55,838 nucleotides of DNA, from the NCBI GenBank assembly GCA_013153405.1, contig JAADEM010000051.1, positions 1-55,838 of the forward strand, given 5' to 3'. Below are positions 44,005 through 52,463 of the stretch, one piece after another. The position numbers and the translations under genes were made by a program. The stretch is from Chlorobiota bacterium (GTDB lineage: Bacteria > Bacteroidota > Bacteroidia > Bacteroidales > Marinilabiliaceae). The notes beneath the pieces are model-generated. The model was not told the origin of the DNA. It searched no databases and was given only the letters and a program-made list of their open reading frames with translations. Position 1 is the first letter of the stretch, and each line of letters begins with the position of its first letter.

Positions 44005-44117
44005 TATTGTTAAGTGTTGAGTAATATGTTAATGTAAATATATGAAAATATTTCATCCGGTGTAGAATAGTCCATCTTTTTCATAATTTGACTATTTTAT
44101 AACATCCAGGTTACATA

Positions 44118-44125
44118 TAATTTTG
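44118..44125 (+). promoter_or_regulatory. Promoter -7 element of the fucosidase cluster
   Basis: TAATTTTG (TAnnTTTG) ends 24 nt before the ATG at 44150. This placement supports the shorter start rather than 44123. A TTTG at 44087 is 27 nt upstream, longer than usual, which suits an activated promoter. Confidence 0.5.
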
Positions 44126-44149
44126 AATTCAATAATAATACATTTGGTT

Positions 44150-45451
44150 ATGAAACGGTATCTGACAATACTTGTAACTCTTTTTTTAGCAGTAAAAGTT
44201 TATTCACAACAAACAGAACAGGAAGCATTGCAGCAATTCCGCGACATGAAATTCGGGATGTTTGTTCATTGGGGGCCGGTAACTTTGCGAGGAACAGAAA
44301 TAGGCTGGTCGAGAGGGAAGGAGGTTGCTGTTGATGATTATGATAATCTTTACAAGGAGTTTGATCCTGTTTTGTTCAATGCTGATGAGTGGATAAAGGC
44401 GGCTAAAGATGCCGGAATGAAATATTTTGTGATAACTACACGTCATCATGATGGTTTTTCTCTTTGGGATACAAAATATTCCGGTTACAACATAATGAAT
44501 ACTCCATACGGAAAGGATGTACTTCGTCAGTTGAAAGATGCCTGCAATAAATATGGCGTAATGTTCGGAACATACTATTCTATTTGTGACTGGCATCATC
44601 CAAACTATCCATTGTCTCATGTTGAGGGGATCGATAAGCCGGAAGCCGACATGGATAAGTTTTATAACTATATCAAAAATCAGACAAAAGAACTTATTGA
44701 GAATTATAATACCCGTATTTTATGGTTCGACGGTGAGTGGGAAGAACCATGGACTCATGAATTGGGACTGGATTTTTATAAATACCTGAAAGGTCTTGAC
44801 AGTACCGTGCTTATTAACAACAGAGTTGATAAGGGACGTAAAGGAATGGAAGGTAAGACAATATCGGATGAGTATGCTGGTGATTTTGATACTCCCGAAC
44901 AACGCATTGGTACATTTGATAACGATAACCCGTGGGAGTCGTGCATAACTATTTGCAAACAATGGTCATGGAAACCAAATGATAAACTTAAATCATACGA
45001 TGAGGTACTGAGAACTTTGCTAAAAACAGCAGGCGGTGGTGGTAATCTGTTACTTAATGTTAGTCCAATGCTTGATGGCAGGATGGAGCGACGTCAGGTA
45101 GAACGTCTGAAGCAAATTGGTAATTGGCTCGGAAAATACGGTGATTCGGTATACGGAACCACCGGTGGGCCATACAAACCTAACGAAACAATGAGTTCAA
45201 CCCAAAAAGGGAACAGGATATTCCTTCATGTTTTTAGTATGAATGGAAACGAACTTGTACTTCCACTGGCAAAAAATATCATAGTAAAACAGTGTTCGGT
45301 AATGAAAGGGAGAACTCTGGACTTTACACATAAAAATAATGTGCTGAAAATAGTGCTGCCCGAAAAGCTCAGAGGCGAAGTGGTGACAACCGTTGAAGTT
45401 GTTTTGGAAAATAATGCTTCGGATGTTCCGGTAACTGAAGTTGAAAGTTAA
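44150..45451 (+). CDS. Alpha-L-fucosidase (GH29)
   Basis: 433 residues from this start, with a signal peptide 1-19 (KVYSQ). TIM-barrel GH29: KFGMFVHWG (near 34-42), YFVITTRHHDGFSLWDTKYS with catalytic-site His pair, and the nucleophile Asp194 in LWFDGEWEEP. A beta-sandwich C-terminal domain follows (360-433). Releases L-fucose from glycans, periplasmic or outer-surface. A sulfatase follows after 10 nt, so sulfated fucosides may be targets. Confidence 0.95.
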   Translation: MKRYLTILVTLFLAVKVYSQQTEQEALQQFRDMKFGMFVHWGPVTLRGTEIGWSRGKEVAVDDYDNLYKEFDPVLFNADEWIKAAKDAGMKYFVITTRHHDGFSLWDTKYSGYNIMNTPYGKDVLRQLKDACNKYGVMFGTYYSICDWHHPNYPLSHVEGIDKPEADMDKFYNYIKNQTKELIENYNTRILWFDGEWEEPWTHELGLDFYKYLKGLDSTVLINNRVDKGRKGMEGKTISDEYAGDFDTPEQRIGTFDNDNPWESCITICKQWSWKPNDKLKSYDEVLRTLLKTAGGGGNLLLNVSPMLDGRMERRQVERLKQIGNWLGKYGDSVYGTTGGPYKPNETMSSTQKGNRIFLHVFSMNGNELVLPLAKNIIVKQCSVMKGRTLDFTHKNNVLKIVLPEKLRGEVVTTVEVVLENNASDVPVTEVES

Positions 45452-45461
45452 AGTTATTACA

Positions 45462-46937
45462 ATGAAAAAGATTTTACTTTTTACACTGTTTTTTGTTGTA
45501 ATATTTTTTGCTGGTTGTGAATACGGTATAAATAAACCTGAAAAACCAAATATTGTAATAATTCTTGCCGATGATATGGGCATAGGCGATCTTCAATGTT
45601 ATAATCAAAGTTCAAAGATATCTACGCCCAATATCGACCGGTTAGCATCGGAAGGAATGAAGTTTACCGATGCTCACTCGGCATCAGCCGTATGTACTCC
45701 CACACGTTACAGTTTGCTGACAGGCAGATATTGTTGGAGAACGAGATTGAAAAAAGGCGTTTTGTGGCCCTGGGACGAGCCATTGATTGAAGGTAATCGC
45801 CTTACCATAGCAGAAATGCTCAGACAGCAAGGCTATAGAACTGCACTTATTGGTAAGTGGCATCTTGGCTGGAACTGGCCTGTAAAAGACTCGATATCTC
45901 CCGGTAAAAATAACGGAGCCGGTGTTGATTATTCAAAACCAATAACAGGAGGACCGTTGGATCATGGGTTTGATTACTATTTCGGTGATGATGTACCTAA
46001 TTTCCCACCTTATACTTTTATTGAAAACAGAAAGGTAACAATTGTACCAACAGTGGTGAAACCGGATAGTTTGTTCGGACATAAAGGAATGATGGCTCCC
46101 GGCTGGAAGCTACAAAATGTTATGCCTTCCATTACAAAACGTGCTGTACGTTACATTGCCGATGAATCGAAAGATATAAAAACACCTTTTTTTCTGTTTT
46201 TTTCTCTTACAGCACCACATACTCCTATTGCCCCCGATGACAGGTTTAAGGGAAAAAGTATTGTCGGGCCATACGGTGATTATGTTCAGGAGGTTGATTT
46301 TGTGGTTGGTGAAATAATGGAAGCACTTAAGAAAAACGGTTTAGAGAAAAATACATTGCTGGTTTTTACAAGTGACAACGGTTCTCCTGCACGTAACGGA
46401 AAGGACTGGTCGGGACCGATAGGTTCTGTGGTAAGTGAGTACGGACACAATCCGAGTGGCATTTATCGCGGCTTTAAGGGCGATGTATGGGAGGGTGGTC
46501 ATCGGGAACCTTTCATCATAAAATGGCCTGGAGTTGTAAAGCCCGGTTCGGTTTCGGATGCGCTTATTACTTCAATGGACATAATGCCGACAGTTGCCGG
46601 TATTCTTGATGTAAACATCCCTGCCGGAAATACAGAAGATGCTCATAGTTTTGAGGGTATACTAACAGGAAAGACAGACAAGGCCCGTGAATATCTAATA
46701 AACCATTCATTGAAAGGGGTTTTTGCAATACGAAAAGGAAAGTGGAAACTGATTCTGTCTGATCGTTCGGGAGGATTCAGTGACATAGTAAATCCTAAAG
46801 GGTTTGGTATCGAAACTCCCGGACAGCTTTACGATCTTGAAAAAGATCCAGGTGAAAAAAATAACCTATGGAAAGAGTATCCGGAGATTGTGAAAGAATT
46901 GAAAAAAAAACTAAGGAATATCCAGGAGAGAGAGTAA
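45462..46937 (+). CDS. Sulfatase lipoprotein (S1 family, arylsulfatase type)
   Basis: 491 residues from MKKILLFTLFF; an upstream ATG would overlap the fucosidase stop. The lipobox FFAGC gives lipidated Cys19. Formylglycine motif Cys78-Thr-Pro-Thr-Arg82 (then LLTGR), N-terminal metal ligands ADDMG (36-40), and metal site FTSDNGSP near 305 are complete. It hydrolyses sulfate esters and needs an anaerobic or aerobic formylglycine maturase encoded elsewhere. Cotranscribed with the fucosidase (10-nt gap), consistent with sulfated fucose-rich polymers. Confidence 0.95.
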   Translation: MKKILLFTLFFVVIFFAGCEYGINKPEKPNIVIILADDMGIGDLQCYNQSSKISTPNIDRLASEGMKFTDAHSASAVCTPTRYSLLTGRYCWRTRLKKGVLWPWDEPLIEGNRLTIAEMLRQQGYRTALIGKWHLGWNWPVKDSISPGKNNGAGVDYSKPITGGPLDHGFDYYFGDDVPNFPPYTFIENRKVTIVPTVVKPDSLFGHKGMMAPGWKLQNVMPSITKRAVRYIADESKDIKTPFFLFFSLTAPHTPIAPDDRFKGKSIVGPYGDYVQEVDFVVGEIMEALKKNGLEKNTLLVFTSDNGSPARNGKDWSGPIGSVVSEYGHNPSGIYRGFKGDVWEGGHREPFIIKWPGVVKPGSVSDALITSMDIMPTVAGILDVNIPAGNTEDAHSFEGILTGKTDKAREYLINHSLKGVFAIRKGKWKLILSDRSGGFSDIVNPKGFGIETPGQLYDLEKDPGEKNNLWKEYPEIVKELKKKLRNIQERE

Positions 46938-47146
46938 AAACAAAGAGATGTTTTTAAGTTATGGTGTTATGCACCTGAGTAATAAAGCGGCAGAGCCGTG
47001 GTAATATCAATAGAAATGTGATTTTCTTCAGAGCGGCGGCTTTTTTTGACTGTAAAAAAAGTAAGAGCCAGTCCGGCTTGAGGACAAAGAAAAAATTAAT
47101 TATTCACTTTTTATCAAAGTAATAATAGATACTAAAAACACATAAC
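46938..47146. other. Intergenic gap between sulfatase and UroD-family gene
   Basis: 209 bp. It holds a small CGGC/GCCG hairpin (46988-46998), a GCGGCGGC stretch ahead of a T tract (47030-47046), and a phrase GTAAGAGCCAGTCCGGCTTG that looks repetitive. No promoter consensus or gene. Confidence 0.4.
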
Positions 47147-48388
47147 ATGACATCAAGAGAACGAGTCCTTGCAGCCATAGCACACAAAGAACCCGATAAA
47201 GTGCCTCTGGACCTTGGCAGTAATCCCAGTTCCGGAATTTCAGCCATAGCATACGATAATCTGAAAAAATATCTCGGCATGAATCATCCAACACGTGTAT
47301 ACGATGTGGTGCAACAGCTTGCTCAGCCAGATAATGAGATGATAGACCGGTTCGGCTTCGATATTATCGATATAGGAAGGGAGTTTAATACACGTGATGA
47401 AGATTGGTATGATTACACTCTTGCCAATGGTAGTACAGCGCAATATCCGGTATGGTTTAAACCGATACAGGCCGAAGACGGTTCGTGGTATACTACGGAT
47501 GAAGAAGGTACAATGTTGTCACGAATGCCGAACGGGGCAACATTTTTTGATCAAACATACTTTCCTTATCTCGACGGCTATCCTGATGATTTTTCAAATC
47601 TTCCGGAGGTTATGCAAAAGGTGATGTGGGTACGTCATGCTCATTCTCCGTGGGATCATGCTTCGGAACCGGACTTTTGGGATAAACTAAGGGAAAAAGC
47701 TCTTTATCTGAAAAAGAATACGGACAAGGCCTTGTTTCTCAGTGCCGGCTCAAATCTGTTCGAATTCGGGACAATGCTTCGTCGCATGGATAATTTTTTT
47801 ATGGATATTATGATGGATCATGATAATGTGATGAAGCTTGTTGATGCTTTAATGGAAATGCACCTTGCTAATCTGGAAAAGGTGTGTAATGCTGTTGGTG
47901 ATGTGGTTGATGTTATCCGTTTCGGCGATGACCTGGGTATGACAACAGGGCCGTTCATGGATATTGATACATACAGGCTGCTGTTTAAGCCTCACCATAA
48001 AAGACTTTGTGACTATGTAAAGGAACATAGCAATATGAAGATTATGCTTCACAGTTGTGGTTCTGTTTATCAGTACATTCCTGATCTTATAGAATGCGGT
48101 TACGATATATTGAACCCGGTACAGACCAATTGTCTGGATATGGAACCGGAGAAACTCAAAAATGAGTTTGGTAATGACATTACATTCTGGGGCGGAGGTG
48201 TTGATACTGCGAAGGTTCTGCCTGAGGGGTCACCTGAGGAAGTCAGAAAACATGTGTTGCAAAGATGTGAGATATTCTCGAAAGACGGCGGTTTTGTGTT
48301 TAATACGGTGCACAATATAATGCCGGATGTGCCACCGGAGAATATTGTTGCAATGTATGAAGCGGTAAGGGAGTTCAATGGAGATTAG
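47147..48388 (+). CDS. Uroporphyrinogen decarboxylase-family protein (methyltransferase-like)
   Basis: 413 residues of the URO-D superfamily, but not HemE: the start SRERVLAAIAHKEPDKVP is that of the MtaA/CmuA-like branch, which binds corrinoid or other methyl donors. Later marks are FGDDLGMTTGPFMDIDTYR (about 265-283), IMLHSCGSVYQYIPDLIE and the zinc-type His/Cys (HSCG), then DILNPVQTNC and FWGGGVDT. These proteins often sit in sugar-degradation clusters of anaerobes, with unknown chemistry. The call to family is firm, reaction open. Confidence 0.85.
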   Translation: MTSRERVLAAIAHKEPDKVPLDLGSNPSSGISAIAYDNLKKYLGMNHPTRVYDVVQQLAQPDNEMIDRFGFDIIDIGREFNTRDEDWYDYTLANGSTAQYPVWFKPIQAEDGSWYTTDEEGTMLSRMPNGATFFDQTYFPYLDGYPDDFSNLPEVMQKVMWVRHAHSPWDHASEPDFWDKLREKALYLKKNTDKALFLSAGSNLFEFGTMLRRMDNFFMDIMMDHDNVMKLVDALMEMHLANLEKVCNAVGDVVDVIRFGDDLGMTTGPFMDIDTYRLLFKPHHKRLCDYVKEHSNMKIMLHSCGSVYQYIPDLIECGYDILNPVQTNCLDMEPEKLKNEFGNDITFWGGGVDTAKVLPEGSPEEVRKHVLQRCEIFSKDGGFVFNTVHNIMPDVPPENIVAMYEAVREFNGD

Positions 48389-48395
48389 GGTTATA

Positions 48396-48440
48396 TGGTT
48401 CTATGGCTACAGTGTTAAAGGACTCAATGGTTAAATTGTT
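48396..48440. repeat. Dispersed GGTTCTATGGCTACAG repeat
   Basis: GGTTCTATGGCTACAGTGTT (48397-48416) is the reverse of the TTTAACACTGTAACCATAGAACC family at 36362-36601, differing by one base. Near the start of the 93-bp gap before the GNAT gene. Confidence 0.55.
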
Positions 48441-48481
48441 GTTTTTGTTTCAGGGGTTCCAGGTCTTTAATTCAATAATTT

Positions 48482-48955
48482 ATGAAGTTCATTGAAACAG
48501 AGGTGCTAAGTCAGGAGCAAAAGCAGGAGATGTTTGAATTGTGGAATAATGAGTATCCTGATGTTCTTGCTTATTCGGTATTAACGGAGTTTGAGGACTA
48601 TTTGAACAAACTGATCAACAGGCATTACATTCTTCTGGTTGATGATGCCGGAAAAGTAAAAGGATGGTATTTTGAGTTTACAAGGGACGATGAAAAATGG
48701 TTTGTGCTGATAGTTGGCAGTGAAATTCAGAATAGGGGATATGGAAGTCAATTGCTTGAGAAGGGAAAATCCCGGTCAGACAAGCTGAACGGCTGGGTGA
48801 TCGATCATAACAACTATAAAAAATTGAGCGGGGAACCGTATCTGTCGCCGTTGGGATTTTACGTAAAGAATGGATTTAAAGTATTACACGATAATGTATT
48901 GAAAACAGAAAAGATAAGTGCAGTGCAGATTGAATGGCAGAAAGATTATGATTAG
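48482..48955 (+). CDS. GNAT-family acetyltransferase
   Basis: 157 residues with the acetyl-CoA motif EIQNRGYGSQLLEKG (about 81-95), preceded by the WFVLIVGSEI strand, and a SPLGFYVKNGF C-terminal beta bulge. The closest look is to small GNATs of unknown substrate. It lies between the UroD-like and symporter genes, but repeats on both sides leave membership in the fucose cluster uncertain. Confidence 0.85.
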   Translation: MKFIETEVLSQEQKQEMFELWNNEYPDVLAYSVLTEFEDYLNKLINRHYILLVDDAGKVKGWYFEFTRDDEKWFVLIVGSEIQNRGYGSQLLEKGKSRSDKLNGWVIDHNNYKKLSGEPYLSPLGFYVKNGFKVLHDNVLKTEKISAVQIEWQKDYD

Positions 48956-49085
48956 CGATAGCAGATCGGCAATTTGAGATTAGTGATTAGCAAAGAAAGA
49001 ACAACTGAAACGTGGAACTAAAACAACAAGAAAAGAAACTAAGAATTAAATAACTTATAACCCACAAACCTAAAAACCAACTAAC
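48953..49085. repeat. Dispersed intergenic repeat with A/C-rich leader to the symporter
   Basis: TTAGCGATAGCAGATCGGC (48954-48972) and ATTTGAGATTAGTGATTAG closely match 18724-18758. The rest up to the symporter ATG is A/C-rich and G-poor, e.g. CCTAAAAACCAACTAAC (49069-49085). No gene. Confidence 0.55.
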
Positions 49086-50792
49086 ATGGATTTCAGCGTA
49101 GGAACAATCGACATTCTGGTTATAATAGCATACCTGGCAGGTATAATACTGCTGGGGCTTTATACTGTAAGAAAAAAGATTACAAATCAATCGTCAGAAG
49201 ATTATTTTCTGGCAAGCAGGTCTTTAAAGTGGCCGATAATCGGGGCTGCACTTTTTGCGGCAAATATTTCAACTATTCATCTGATTGGTTTTGCAGAGTC
49301 TGGCTTTAAATACGGACTTGTGGATGGTTTGTTTGAATGGATGGCTATTCCGTTTCTTGTCTTTCTGGGTTTTGTAATTGCACCTTATTTTTTCCGGCAC
49401 AGGGTATCAACAATCCCGGAGTTGTACGAACGTCGTTTCAACGGAGCCAGTCGTACTTACATGGTGATATTTGCCATACTTACTGCCTTACTAATACATA
49501 TAGGTATAAGTTTGTATGCCGGAGCGGCTTTATGCATGAAGTTTTTCGGACTGAATGAAACTTATGGAGTCATTTTTATCGCCCTTCTTACGGGAATTTA
49601 CACCATTCTTGGCGGACTGAAAGCAATTGCCACCGTGGAGTCGGTACAGACAGCTCTGTTAATCTTAGGTGCTGTAATACTTACCATGTTCGGGATTTTT
49701 GCTCTTCCCGATGTAGGAATTCACAGCTTTGAAGCATTCAAGGCACATCTTAAGCCGGAAGCCCTATCTATTTTGCGTTCACCTGATAGTCCTGCGAATC
49801 CACCGGAGGGAGGTATTTCATGGTATGCCGCCTTGCTGGGCTATTTTGTGCTTGGCTCCTGGTACTGGTTTTCCGATCAGACAATAGTTCAGCGGTCGCT
49901 GGCTTCACGTTCCGAGTATGATGCCCGTATCGGTCCAATGTTTACTGGTTTTCTTAAACTTCTGCCGGTTCTGTTTTTTCTTTTACCCGGTACACTTGCT
50001 TATGTGCTTTTCGGAAATGAGATTACAGATACCAAACTGACATTGCCATTTATGATCGACCGACTTGTTCCTGTCGGGCTGAAAGGTCTGATAATTGCAG
50101 CACTCCTTGCAGCTCTGATGAGTTCTGTCGGCGCAGCTATCAATAGTGCTTCCACGTTGTTTTCGATGGATATCGTTAAGAGGCTCCGGCCTGAAACAAC
50201 AGATAAGGGGCTTGTGGTTACAGGACGAATAACAGGAGTTGTGGTGATGGTTCTTGCTATCATATGGTCGATAAATGCTGATAAGTTTGGCGATACTATC
50301 ATTTACACAGTAAATTCATTAGGTTCGATGATTGCTCCTCCGATAGCAGCGGTGTTCTTATTGGGAATGTTCTGGAAACGAGGTACTGCACGTGCAGCTA
50401 ATGTGACTTTTGCCACAGGTCTGGTTATTGGTATATTTTTTTTCCTGCTTGATTTTCCATACGAAAATCTTTTGCCCGGGTTTACTTCAATAGCCGATGT
50501 GATTGCAGATATGAGTGGTTATTTTATAACAGCATCAACCAAAGTCATAACCAATATTCTGGGTGTAGGATTTATGATGCAGGCCTGGTGGAAATTTGTA
50601 TTTCTCTCTTTTGTATTTGTGGTTGTAAGTTACCTGACTCCCAGGCCCACAGCAGAACAGGTGTCGAATTGTATAAGCGTAAAACAGTTCTGGCCTGACG
50701 AATGGAGAGGAATTAAGGATTTCAGGATAATAGGTCTTTTGATTTTGCTAGTACTTGGAGCATTGTGGGGAGTACTGGAGTGGATAGCGTAG
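49086..50792 (+). CDS. Sodium/solute symporter (SSS family)
   Basis: 568 residues with about 14 hydrophobic helices, LeuT-like core. Family signals: SSEDYFLASRSLKWPIIG (34-51), AANISTIHLIGFAE, GGLKAIATVESVQTALLI in TM5-6, and WYWFSDQTIVQRSLASRSE (near 257-275), typical of the SGLT/sugar group. Imports a sugar or carboxylate with Na+. Its place between fucosidase/sulfatase and the mutarotase suggests a fucose-type sugar. Confidence 0.92.
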   Translation: MDFSVGTIDILVIIAYLAGIILLGLYTVRKKITNQSSEDYFLASRSLKWPIIGAALFAANISTIHLIGFAESGFKYGLVDGLFEWMAIPFLVFLGFVIAPYFFRHRVSTIPELYERRFNGASRTYMVIFAILTALLIHIGISLYAGAALCMKFFGLNETYGVIFIALLTGIYTILGGLKAIATVESVQTALLILGAVILTMFGIFALPDVGIHSFEAFKAHLKPEALSILRSPDSPANPPEGGISWYAALLGYFVLGSWYWFSDQTIVQRSLASRSEYDARIGPMFTGFLKLLPVLFFLLPGTLAYVLFGNEITDTKLTLPFMIDRLVPVGLKGLIIAALLAALMSSVGAAINSASTLFSMDIVKRLRPETTDKGLVVTGRITGVVVMVLAIIWSINADKFGDTIIYTVNSLGSMIAPPIAAVFLLGMFWKRGTARAANVTFATGLVIGIFFFLLDFPYENLLPGFTSIADVIADMSGYFITASTKVITNILGVGFMMQAWWKFVFLSFVFVVVSYLTPRPTAEQVSNCISVKQFWPDEWRGIKDFRIIGLLILLVLGALWGVLEWIA

Positions 50793-50818
50793 TTTAAGTT
50801 CGAAGACGGAAGAAAAAA

Positions 50819-51200
50819 CACTTCGTCATTCGAAATTTGTTATTCGATATTCTTCATTTGAATAATGAATATTGAACGCTGAATGTTGAATCTCGAAGTT
50901 TTTTGTCCAGAAATAGGTAGGTGTTAATCATCACGAAGTTCCCCTTTTAGGGGGTAGAATAGCCGGAAAACGGTCGAAGGCGGGAAGGCACTTCGTCATT
51001 CGAAATTCATCATTCGACATTCGAAATTCTTGAGGTTTGAATTACGAATACTAAACGCGGAATGTTGAATCTCGAAGTTTTTGGAAACTCGAAGTGTTTT
51101 TCACTTCGTCATTCGAAATTCATCATTCGATATTCGAAATTCTTGAGGTTTGTAATGACGAATTTTGAACCCCGAACGCCGAATTATGAAGTTTTTATTG
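50819..51200. repeat. Three imperfect tandem units of about 85-97 bp
   Basis: Each unit starts CACTTCGTCATTCGAAATT at 50819, 50989 and 51102, and the first two end in GAATCTCGAAGTTTTT; the third ends GAATTATGAAGTTTTT. They contain several TTCGAAATTC-like palindromes. A CCCCTTTTAGGGG hairpin (50941-50953) lies between units 1 and 2. They fill nearly all of the 430-bp gap before the mutarotase gene; no gene is seen. Confidence 0.7.
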
Positions 51201-51222
51201 ATAAACTCAAAATATATCAGAT

Positions 51223-51639
51223 ATGCGAATCACTAAAATTGTATTTGTTTTTTTGTTCGTACAGCTTTTGGGCTGCAGTCAATCAGCGGATGTGCATAAA
51301 GAAGCCGGTGAAAAAATACTGCGTAAAGGCTGGGTTATAAGAGTTAAGCAGGGTAAACTTGAGGAGTATAAAAAACTACACAAAAATGTATGGCCTGGAA
51401 TCCTGAAAAAACTCAGAGAAGTTCATGTGCGGAATTATACAATCTTTTACCGTGACGGGCTGCTTTTCAGTTATCTAGAATACACCGGTGACGATTTTAA
51501 TGCCGATATGAAGAAAATGGCAGCAGACTCTCTGACCCAGGAGTGGTGGAAACTGACCAATCCATGTCAGGAACCTGTCAGGTCTGCAGGAGATGGAGTA
51601 TGGTGGGCCGATATGGAAGAGGTTTTCCATATGGACTAA
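51223..51639 (+). CDS. L-rhamnose/L-fucose mutarotase-like lipoprotein
   Basis: 138 residues. The mutarotase family (RhaM, DUF718) signals are VKQGKLEEYKKLHKNVWP (41-58, with Tyr49 and His53), IRNYTIFYRDG-like VRNYTIFYRDGLLFSYLEY and MKKMAADSLTQEWWKL. Unlike E. coli RhaM, which is cytoplasmic, it has a lipoprotein signal (LLGC, Cys18). It would interconvert sugar anomers before or during import by the upstream symporter. Acting outside the cytoplasm is inferred from the signal. Confidence 0.9.
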   Translation: MRITKIVFVFLFVQLLGCSQSADVHKEAGEKILRKGWVIRVKQGKLEEYKKLHKNVWPGILKKLREVHVRNYTIFYRDGLLFSYLEYTGDDFNADMKKMAADSLTQEWWKLTNPCQEPVRSAGDGVWWADMEEVFHMD

Positions 51640-51665
51640 ATGGTATTTGTTTACATGTAGTTATT

Positions 51666-52454
51666 TTACAGTAAGCGTGGAAATATTGCTTTTCTCGATT
51701 CTGGGTAATGCTCAAATTTTTGTTTGTACCACTTGTGATGGTTCAGAGCTCTTGGAATCAGATTAGCCATAGTCCATATCGCAAACGATAATGCCGGCAG
51801 ATTCCAGCAAAGTATTGCAAAACCTACCCATTCAAGAATCTCTCCAAGATAGTTTGGACATGATACATATTTGAATAATCCGCCGTGAGGAATTTTATAT
51901 CCGGTATTGAACTTCCGTAAATGAATCAGGATTGTATCGTGATACTGATTTATAATAAAACCTATAATGAAAACGGCAACACCAATGATGTAATGCGGAG
52001 TATCCAACAGGTCGGTATGTGTTTTAGGTGCAAAATTAGCAAGCCAGTAGCCATTAAGCCATGCATTTACAATGTTGAAAAATGCACCGGAAAGCATAAT
52101 GGATAAAGGCATTTTTTTCTTTTTGGTTCTTAATCTTAACGGAAAGATGAATGCTCTGTTAAAATAGTGAATTATCCAAAGCATATAAGCTGTTAATACC
52201 ATCTTGTTCTCCAGGTTCGGAGTGTTGTAAAAGAACCATAGAATAACCGCAAACGAAGGTACTTCCATGAAAAACCAACTGAGTTTGTTGTTTATCATTG
52301 GACCTTTATACTTATCAGCGTACCGTCCGTATGGCGAAATGGTTTTTAATAAATACGGGAAAATAATAACAGCTAAACCAATCCATCCCAAAGCAATATA
52401 GTTTAATGTGCTTTGGGATACGGATAAAAGAAAATAATGGTGAGTGTCGGTCAT
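51666..52454 (-). CDS. Steroid 5-alpha-reductase-like membrane protein
   Basis: 262 residues, about six or seven hydrophobic helices. The C-terminal 3-oxo-5-alpha-steroid 4-dehydrogenase domain shows YKIPHGGLFKYVSCPNYLGEIL (residues about 186-207) and the final NHKWYKQKFEHYP. Relatives reduce enone double bonds in lipids using NADPH; the bacterial substrate is not known. The start is 9 nt from the GH130 stop on the same strand, so they are probably cotranscribed. Confidence 0.87.
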   Translation of the reverse strand: MTDTHHYFLLSVSQSTLNYIALGWIGLAVIIFPYLLKTISPYGRYADKYKGPMINNKLSWFFMEVPSFAVILWFFYNTPNLENKMVLTAYMLWIIHYFNRAFIFPLRLRTKKKKMPLSIMLSGAFFNIVNAWLNGYWLANFAPKTHTDLLDTPHYIIGVAVFIIGFIINQYHDTILIHLRKFNTGYKIPHGGLFKYVSCPNYLGEILEWVGFAILCWNLPALSFAIWTMANLIPRALNHHKWYKQKFEHYPESRKAIFPRLL

Positions 52455-52463
52455 AGATTCGTA

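Noticed and set aside
46981-47046. GC-rich short hairpin considered as a terminator after the sulfatase
   Set aside because: The stem is only 4 bp and the T tract is about 40 nt away, so it does not form a usual terminator.
50819-51200. Tandem units considered as a CRISPR array
   Set aside because: Repeats are about 90 bp, imperfect and nearly contiguous, without uniform spacers or cas genes.
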